Shown here: one piece after another, positions 7,900 to 11,471 of the stretch
Layout of the letters: every line of letters begins with the position of its first letter
Position numbering within the stretch: the first letter of the stretch is position 1
Assembly: GCA_029858605.1 (NCBI GenBank)
Contig: JAOUET010000041.1
Location: 1-11,471 of the forward strand
DNA length: 11,471 nt
Reading direction: 5' to 3'
Source of the DNA: Coriobacteriia bacterium
GTDB lineage: Bacteria; Actinomycetota; Coriobacteriia; Anaerosomatales; JAENZW01
Position numbers and translations under genes: made by a program
Notes under the pieces: model-generated
The model's input: only the letters and a program-made list of their open reading frames with translations
Told to the model about the DNA's origin: nothing
The model's database searches: none

Positions 7900-8334
7900 C
7901 TACAGGAGGCCCGCGTCGGCGAGCTCCTTGGCGAGTTCTTCGATATCGGATGTGGTTTCGCCCTCGTAGGACGACCACGTTGCGGCGTCCCAGACCTCGA
8001 TCCGGTTTCCGTTACCTGTGATCTGGACTTCTTTGCCGAGGCCCGCGTACTCACGGAGGGCCTCGGGAAGCCGGACCCGCCCGGCGCTGTCCAGTTCCGC
8101 CTCCACCGCGCCTGCTGTGAAGAAGCGGCGAACGGCGCGGTACTTCGGGTCGAAGTCGTCGCGTCCCATGAGACGCTGCACGAACTGGGAGTAGTCCTCC
8201 GAGGGATACACGTACAGACACTTCTCGAAGCCCTTCGCGACGACGACTCTACCTGTCATCTGCTCGCGGAACTTCGCAGGAAGTGAGACACGACCTTTGG
8301 CGTCCAGCGTGTGCTGGTACTCGCCGAGGAACAT
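7900..8334 (-). CDS. mraZ: Transcriptional regulator MraZ
   Basis: MraZ is a DNA-binding protein of the SpoVT/AbrB fold that forms a ring and controls the dcw operon it heads, usually as a repressor. It has 144 residues, the normal size. Two tandem half-domains are visible, each with the diagnostic DxxxR motif: DAKGR (11-15, within MFLGEYQHTLDAKGRVSLPA) and DSAGR (82-86, followed by VRLP). The start is ATG at 8334, with GGGAG 3 nt upstream and GGGGAGG further away. It is the first gene of the operon. A predicted promoter with MraZ-type repeats lies about 80-130 nt upstream, which fits autoregulation. The last ~25 residues form an acidic helix (IEELAKELADAGLL). Confidence 0.97.
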   Translation of the reverse strand: MFLGEYQHTLDAKGRVSLPAKFREQMTGRVVVAKGFEKCLYVYPSEDYSQFVQRLMGRDDFDPKYRAVRRFFTAGAVEAELDSAGRVRLPEALREYAGLGKEVQITGNGNRIEVWDAATWSSYEGETTSDIEELAKELADAGLL

Positions 8335-8411
8335 GATCTCCCGTGTCCTCCCCGCTCCGGTTCACCCATCCAAGCTCGTTCGGGCAAACTGCCTTCTCCC
8401 CACGCTTGTAG

Positions 8412-8440
8412 ACTGTATGCCACTTTATCCCACTTTGCAA
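8412..8440 (-). promoter_or_regulatory. Predicted promoter of the mraZ-dcw operon
   Basis: On the minus strand, TTGCAA (8440-8435) and TACAGT (8417-8412) are separated by exactly 17 nt. Each hexamer matches the sigma-70 type consensus at four of six positions. The predicted transcription start near 8405 would leave a leader of about 70 nt before the mraZ ATG. The 17-nt spacer is made almost entirely of two tandem MraZ-type repeats, so a bound MraZ would cover the polymerase site. The hexamers alone are only moderately convincing; the repeats strengthen the call. Confidence 0.55.
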
Positions 8441-8467
8441 CTCTTTTGTGGGAATGCATCCCACTTC
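8417..8467 (-). promoter_or_regulatory. Putative MraZ operator: AAAGTGGGAT-type repeats
   Basis: Three direct copies are seen on the minus strand: GAAGTGGGAT (8467-8458), AAAGTGGGAT (8436-8427) and AAAGTGGCAT (8426-8417). The last two are directly adjacent, one per 10 bp, and the first is 31 bp away, about three helix turns. A further GTGGGG at 8404-8399 falls nearly in the same 10-bp register. Known MraZ sites have TGGG cores in E. coli and AAAGTG cores in mollicutes; both cores occur here. In addition, GTGGGA and TCCCAC (8448-8453 and 8459-8464) form an inverted repeat around 5 nt. Binding by MraZ is inferred from motif and position. Confidence 0.65.
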
Positions 8468-8686
8468 ACGGGCGCATGGCACACACAGTCGCCAAGGCGG
8501 TCGGTCGAACACAGGCGCAGTCAGTGAGTCGCGGCCTGCGGGTGCACGCTCTCCCTTGACTCGCGACCGTGAACCATCGACAGATATCGAGCGTCTATTG
8601 AGAAGGTTGGAAGGAATTCGGACGTTGATAGCGGAACAAAGAAGGCAAGTGTCTACTACCGGATGCCAGGCATAGCGCAATCCATG
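8468..8686. other. Intergenic stretch between two divergent promoters, no supported feature
   Basis: Nothing here can be supported as a gene, RNA or repeat. Part of it (about 8575-8670) is visibly richer in A and T than the neighbouring genes. A 39-codon plus-strand frame (8556-8675) has a helix-like C-terminal part but no ribosome binding site and A/T-rich third positions. The stretch separates the leftward mraZ promoter from the rightward promoter at 8687. Confidence 0.5.
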
Positions 8687-8716
8687 TTGCCCTGCCTCCG
8701 AGGTAGCGAGTAGAAT
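8687..8716 (+). promoter_or_regulatory. Predicted promoter of the small membrane peptide gene
   Basis: TTGCCC (8687-8692) and TAGAAT (8711-8716) are separated by 18 nt. The -10 box matches five of six consensus bases; the -35 box keeps the important TTG. The predicted start near 8723 gives a leader of about 35 nt ending in a strong ribosome binding site. This is a motif-based inference. Confidence 0.45.
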
Positions 8717-8740
8717 CATCGAGGACCTACAGGTCAACAC

Positions 8741-8748
8741 GGAGGTGA
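8741..8748 (+). promoter_or_regulatory. Strong ribosome binding site before the small membrane peptide
   Basis: GGAGGTGA is an extended match to the 16S rRNA 3' end, 9 nt before ATG 8758. The in-frame codon overlapping it (8746-8748) is a TGA stop, so ATG 8758 is the only available start. A site this good supports a short frame that might otherwise be ignored. Confidence 0.6.
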
Positions 8749-8757
8749 CGTTCCTCA

Positions 8758-8895
8758 ATGACTCCGAACATCGCAGCACCGATCTTTTACACGCTCACGC
8801 TTGCCTTCTTCGTCGTCATCGCCATCGGAGTTGCACTGGGCGCGTACGCGGCCACGCAGCTCAAGAAGCGCGAGGAGCAGTCCACTAGGGACTAG
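8758..8895 (+). CDS. Small single-pass membrane protein (45 residues), unknown function
   Basis: I do not recognise this peptide. It begins MTPNIAAPIFYTLTLAF and has one long hydrophobic helix (about residues 8-33, ending GVALGAYAA). A short charged tail, QLKKREEQSTRD, follows. By the positive-inside rule, the C-terminus would be cytoplasmic and the N-terminus outside. Evidence for a real gene: an extended GGAGGTGA ribosome binding site, a plausible promoter, G/C-rich third codon positions (such as ACG CTC ACG and TTC GTC GTC ATC GCC ATC) and a strong hairpin 28 nt after the stop. The DUF4349 lipoprotein gene begins 100 nt downstream on the same strand, so the two may share a transcript. It could be a small subunit or regulator of a membrane complex, but nothing in the sequence says which. 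Confidence 0.7.
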   Translation: MTPNIAAPIFYTLTLAFFVVIAIGVALGAYAATQLKKREEQSTRD

Positions 8896-8923
8896 CTCCG
8901 CGACGGTCCGCTGTCGCAACACC

Positions 8924-8960
8924 CCGAACGCCCTTCCGCCACGAACCGGAGGGCGTTCGG
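8924..8960 (+). terminator. Strong hairpin, probable terminator or attenuator
   Basis: CCGAACGCCCTTCCG (8924-8938) pairs with CGGAGGGCGTTCGG (8947-8960). This gives a 14-bp GC-rich stem with one bulged T and an 8-nt loop. It is followed by TCGTTCT, a weak T-rich stretch, so termination may be partial. It sits between the 45-residue membrane peptide and the DUF4349 gene. No clear promoter lies between the hairpin and DUF4349, which suggests read-through and an attenuating role. Confidence 0.6.
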
Positions 8961-8995
8961 TCGTTCTGGGCCGGCGCATGACGCAAGGAGAACCC

Positions 8996-10024
8996 ATGAA
9001 GAGGCATTCGCATCGAAAGGTTCTTGGGGCGGTCGCCCTCGCCATGGTCTTGACGTTGGCTGCATCCGCCCTGGCGGGCTGCGGGTTGTACTCGCGCTCG
9101 GACGACACAGAGAGTGCGGAATCGAGTCTCGACACCGAGGCGGTACCTCTCAAGGAGGCCGGGACGCCGGGTGTGGCGGAGATCGAGGTGGCGGAAGTTC
9201 CGGGGGACGACGAGGCGGTCTCCGAGTACCGTGGCTCCGCCGAGGACGCATCGACCGTCCCACCCGAGGATCGTCTGGTCATTCGCACGACCGGCATCAG
9301 ACTTCGCGTTGACGACGTCGCAGAGGCAGCCAAGACGGTTCGCGACCTGACGTCCGAGTTCGACGGGATCATCACGGTGCTGCAGGTCAGCACGGACGAC
9401 GACGCTCCCGTGTACGACTACGATACGTCGGGGCCGCTCTCGGACGGCGAGCCCCTGTCTGGCTACATCACAGTCCGCATCCCGGCGGACAGTCTTGAAG
9501 ACTTCACCGAGCGCGTGGTCGCTCTCGGCACGGTGCTCCAGCAATCCGCCGAAGAGTCGGACGTGACCCAGGCGCACATCGACCTCACCGCACGTCTCAA
9601 GAACCTCCAAGCACAGGAAGCGCGCCTCCGCCAGTTCTTCGATGCGGCGAAAACGGTCGAGGAGATGCTGTCCATCGAGGACGCACTGGGCCGCGTGCGG
9701 GGCGAGATAGAAGCCATGCAAGCGCAGATAGCCTACCTCGAGCGGCAGGCCGCGATGGCTACGGTCACCATCCAGCTCGCTAGGCCGGAGCCGCTCGTCA
9801 GCTCCGAAGAAGAGACTTCCGGATTCCGGGACGCTCTCAAAGACGGCATTGCGGCGGCCGCGGACCTGGTCCAATACATTCTCGTCATCGTGATCGCGAC
9901 TTCCCCGATCTGGGTTGCGGCGATCCTCGTGGTAGGAGTGATTCTCGGGATCCGAGCGATTCTTGGACGTCGAGGCCCGCGTAAAGAAGACGGGGGTCCC
10001 CGAGACTCGAGTCAGTCGCAGTGA
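8996..10024 (+). CDS. DUF4349 family lipoprotein with C-terminal membrane segment
   Basis: The protein has 342 residues and unknown function; it is recognised as the DUF4349 family. The N-terminus is a lipoprotein signal (KRHSHRK, then a hydrophobic core) ending in the lipobox LAGC, with Cys29 as the lipid site. An acidic, low-complexity linker covers about 35-90. The DUF4349 domain runs from about 91 (EDRLVIRTTGIRLRVDDV) to 263. It includes SGYITVRIPADSLEDF and a helical coiled-coil region (about 195-255, DLTARLKNLQAQEARL onward). A membrane helix (about 290-322) and a basic cytoplasmic tail (GRRGPRK) end the protein. The start is ATG 8996 with AAGGAG 5 nt upstream; the frame is open further upstream, but that part crosses the hairpin and has no better start. 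The product would be an extracytoplasmic coiled coil anchored at both ends. Its stop overlaps the next gene's start. Confidence 0.88.
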   Translation: MKRHSHRKVLGAVALAMVLTLAASALAGCGLYSRSDDTESAESSLDTEAVPLKEAGTPGVAEIEVAEVPGDDEAVSEYRGSAEDASTVPPEDRLVIRTTGIRLRVDDVAEAAKTVRDLTSEFDGIITVLQVSTDDDAPVYDYDTSGPLSDGEPLSGYITVRIPADSLEDFTERVVALGTVLQQSAEESDVTQAHIDLTARLKNLQAQEARLRQFFDAAKTVEEMLSIEDALGRVRGEIEAMQAQIAYLERQAAMATVTIQLARPEPLVSSEEETSGFRDALKDGIAAAADLVQYILVIVIATSPIWVAAILVVGVILGIRAILGRRGPRKEDGGPRDSSQSQ

Positions 10025-10281
10025 GCCTGATGCACCCGAAGATTCGGATGCCGCTTTGGGCGGCGGTCGCCATACCGGCCGCCGCCTACACGCTACGCTC
10101 CGCGCTGCGCGGCTGGGACTTCAGGCTGGACCTACCCGCCGACGCCCTGGTCTTCGGCATGCTCGTCATCTTGGTCGCCCTCGTCGCTTTCGCCCGACGC
10201 TCTCCTCCGCCGAACGACGAACACGACGTATTGGCCGATGAGGTGGAAAAGGAAGACCGTCGCCCCGGCCAACCCCGGTAG
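10021..10281 (+). CDS. Small two-helix membrane protein, unknown function, coupled to the DUF4349 gene
   Basis: I do not recognise this 86-residue product. It starts at GTG 10021, giving a 4-nt GTGA overlap with the DUF4349 stop, the usual geometry for translational coupling; ATG 10030 is an alternative. Two hydrophobic segments are visible, about 11-25 (PLWAAVAIPAAAYTL) and 43-58 (ALVFGMLVILVALVAF). The C-terminal tail is charged, with NDEHDVLADEVEKEDRR. Third codon positions are G/C-rich for most of its length. Position suggests a role with the DUF4349 lipoprotein. The caution is that its last 150 nt lie antisense to another plausible small membrane-protein gene, codon for codon. One of the two 3' parts may therefore be a shadow. 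Confidence 0.6.
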   Translation: MSLMHPKIRMPLWAAVAIPAAAYTLRSALRGWDFRLDLPADALVFGMLVILVALVAFARRSPPPNDEHDVLADEVEKEDRRPGQPR

Positions 10282-10440
10282 AACGACGAGATCTTCCATG
10301 AAGTCCAGTGCCTCCACGCCGGGCGTTCCCGCACCGCCCACGACGGTCAGCCATCCCCCCAGGGCAACGCCAACGACGACGCCGATTCCCCACGCCGCCG
10401 CCCCGACGACCGCTCGCCCGAGCCTGAACCGTCCGTTCAC
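10132..10440 (-). CDS. Small two-helix membrane protein, unknown function, downstream of the BMP lipoprotein gene
   Basis: I do not recognise this 102-residue frame. It starts at GTG 10440, 8 nt after the BMP lipoprotein stop, with AGAGG 5 nt upstream and overlapping that stop. The N-terminus NGRFRLGR is basic. A glycine/valine-rich hydrophobic segment (about 11-35, including GIGVVVGVALGGWLTVVGG) and a second one (about 50-75, LVVLPGLAGATVFLFHLIG onward) follow, then RRRR and an acidic tail. The first 53 codons (10440-10282) have no rival frame of similar quality, which favours a real gene. The rest overlaps the plus-strand 86-residue gene. The acidic tail faces that gene's second membrane helix and may be only its mirror. 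Co-transcription with the BMP gene is likely if it is real. Confidence 0.6.
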   Translation of the reverse strand: MNGRFRLGRAVVGAAAWGIGVVVGVALGGWLTVVGGAGTPGVEALDFMEDLVVLPGLAGATVFLFHLIGQYVVFVVRRRRASGESDEGDQDDEHAEDQGVGG

Positions 10441-10448
10441 GCAGACCT

Positions 10449-11471
10449 CTATTCGAGTTCCGGCATCGTTTCTGGAACCACCACCGTGCCGCTCGCGATG
10501 TCGCCTTGCGCCCTCCGAACAGCCTGAATCGTAGAACGCGAGATGGTGTCATCGAAGGCATGGAACGGAGCGAGGCCGACACCGTCCTCGGCTATCCCGA
10601 ACTCCAGGTTTCGCCCCGTCTCAAGCGAGCCCGAGAGGAACCGTTCGACTGCTTCGTAGACCACCACGTCCACACGCATCATCGCAGATGTGAGCAGAAC
10701 GTCGCTGGCACCGGGAATCGTGACACTCTGGTCTGTCTCCACGCCGATCAGGAGACAACCCTCGTCCTTGGCCACATCCAGGACAGCTAGTCCCGACTGC
10801 CCGGCGGCAATCAGTATGACGTCGGCTCCACGCCTGATCTCAGTTCGGCAGATATCGGCTCCGCGCTCCTCGTCCTCGAATGAATTCGTGTATGCGGACA
10901 GAACGGTTGCCGTTGGATTGACCGACATGACGCCCGCGGTGAAGCCGGCCTCATATCGCTCGACTAGCGGAACGCGCGCCCCTCCGATGAAGCCGACGAC
11001 GTTCTTCCTGTTGATGCGGCGATCGAGGTCCAGATCGAGGGTGCTCAGCCCGGCCACGACTCCAGCCAGGTAGGCAGCTTCGTGTTCCTTGAAGATGAGA
11101 CCCACGGTGTTCGATCCGGGAGTCCTATACGGTTGGTCGATACCGGCGAAGATCGCGTCGGGGTTCTCGGCCGCGGTCCTTGTGGTGGGCACCATCATCC
11201 ACTCACCTACGGTGAAGAGCATGTCGCCGCCGCTCTTGACCCCGTTCTTCAGGTTGTCCGCATACTGCTCCGGCCGACTTGACGCCATGACTCGGACTTC
11301 TACATCGAAGTCGTCCTCGGCATCACGCAAGCCCTCCTCCGCCAAAGCATTGAAGCTTCCCTCGGTTCCTTCACCGATCTCTCGAACCAAGACGATCTTC
11401 GGCGGAGACGTCCGAGCATCTTCACCAGATTGAGTCACGCCCGCGGAGTCCCTGCACCCCCCGACGAGGGC
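10449..11471 (-). CDS. BMP/PnrA-family substrate-binding lipoprotein, 5' end cut by window edge
   Basis: This is an extracellular substrate-binding protein of the basic membrane protein (BMP, Med/PnrA) family; many members bind purine nucleosides for ABC import. About 340 residues are visible. The frame stays open to the window edge, and the first residues seen are ALVGGCRDSAG, a lipobox with the lipid-bearing Cys. The signal peptide therefore lies outside the window, and the internal GTG at 11438 is not the start. Family features include GSFNALAEEGLRDAE, then EHEAAYLAGVVAGLSTL, VGFIGGARVPLVERYEAGF, ADVILIAAGQSGLAVLDVAK, IGVETDQSVTIPGASDVL and GVGLAPFH near the end. No permease or ATPase gene is in view. 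The 102-residue membrane protein frame follows 8 nt downstream. The substrate cannot be told from this sequence alone. Confidence 0.88.
   Translation of the reverse strand, partial: ALVGGCRDSAGVTQSGEDARTSPPKIVLVREIGEGTEGSFNALAEEGLRDAEDDFDVEVRVMASSRPEQYADNLKNGVKSGGDMLFTVGEWMMVPTTRTAAENPDAIFAGIDQPYRTPGSNTVGLIFKEHEAAYLAGVVAGLSTLDLDLDRRINRKNVVGFIGGARVPLVERYEAGFTAGVMSVNPTATVLSAYTNSFEDEERGADICRTEIRRGADVILIAAGQSGLAVLDVAKDEGCLLIGVETDQSVTIPGASDVLLTSAMMRVDVVVYEAVERFLSGSLETGRNLEFGIAEDGVGLAPFHAFDDTISRSTIQAVRRAQGDIASGTVVVPETMPELE

Noticed and set aside
7896..8054. Upstream extension of the rsmH frame (53 extra codons)
   Set aside because: The extension lies inside mraZ, is Ser/Arg/Pro-rich and has no counterpart in RsmH. 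The family N-terminus begins at TTG 7895.
8556..8675. Possible 39-residue plus-strand peptide starting at TTG, with a helix-like end (IERLLRRLEGIRTLIAEQRRQ region)
   Set aside because: No ribosome binding site, and third codon positions are A/T-rich, unlike the genes around it. It might be a remnant, but the support is too thin.
8249..8779. Minus-strand open frame of 176 codons across the mraZ upstream region
   Set aside because: It covers the promoter and operator of mraZ and overlaps the mraZ 5' end in another frame. Its protein is cysteine- and arginine-rich without motifs.
8900..8917. Short hairpin GCGAC/GTCGC just after the 45-residue peptide gene
   Set aside because: Only 5 bp of stem, with an 8-nt loop and no T tract. 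The much stronger hairpin at 8924-8960 explains termination better.
8885..9874. Minus-strand open frame of 329 codons opposite the DUF4349 gene
   Set aside because: Its composition is rich in Arg, Asp and His with no recognisable domain. The plus-strand frame has a signal peptide, lipobox, coiled coil and ribosome binding site.
1..11471. Search for CRISPR arrays, insertion sequences, tRNA or rRNA genes
   Set aside because: No regularly spaced long repeats, transposase-like frames, terminal inverted repeats or recognisable RNA gene signatures were seen by eye.

Overview
The window is GC-rich chromosomal DNA (about 60% G+C by eye). Most of it is the start of a division and cell-wall (dcw) cluster, all on the minus strand: mraZ, rsmH, ftsL-like, a class B penicillin-binding protein (ftsI type), murE, murF, mraY and the first half of murD, which runs off the left edge. 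MurE carries the DNPR signature, which predicts meso-diaminopimelate peptidoglycan. The gene order, the frequent GTG/TTG starts and the DUF4349 lipoprotein fit a deep-branching actinobacterium, possibly of the Coriobacteriia type. That placement is an impression from the sequence, not a result.

Layout. Positions 8334 down to 1 read as one tightly packed operon. Its promoter is predicted at 8440-8412, and copies of an AAAGTGGGAT-type motif fill the promoter spacer; these look like MraZ-binding repeats for autorepression. The genes mostly overlap or abut (murE/murF by 7 nt, murF/mraY by 8 nt, mraY/murD with 1 nt between). A 51-nt gap before murE holds a small palindrome and a -10-like hexamer. 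Positions 8468-8686 hold nothing I can support.

Reading right from there on the plus strand is a less known group: a promoter, a 45-residue single-pass membrane peptide, a strong hairpin, a DUF4349 lipoprotein with a C-terminal membrane segment, and a small two-helix membrane protein whose start overlaps the DUF4349 stop. Converging from the right edge on the minus strand are a BMP/PnrA-type substrate-binding lipoprotein (5' end outside the window) and a second small two-helix membrane protein. The two small membrane-protein frames overlap tail to tail by 150 nt with their codons exactly aligned.

How the genes work together: MurD, MurE and MurF build the UDP-MurNAc-pentapeptide, MraY links it to the lipid carrier (lipid I), and the FtsI-type transpeptidase cross-links septal peptidoglycan together with FtsL. 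RsmH methylates 16S rRNA and MraZ controls the operon. No mobile element, CRISPR array, tRNA or rRNA was seen.
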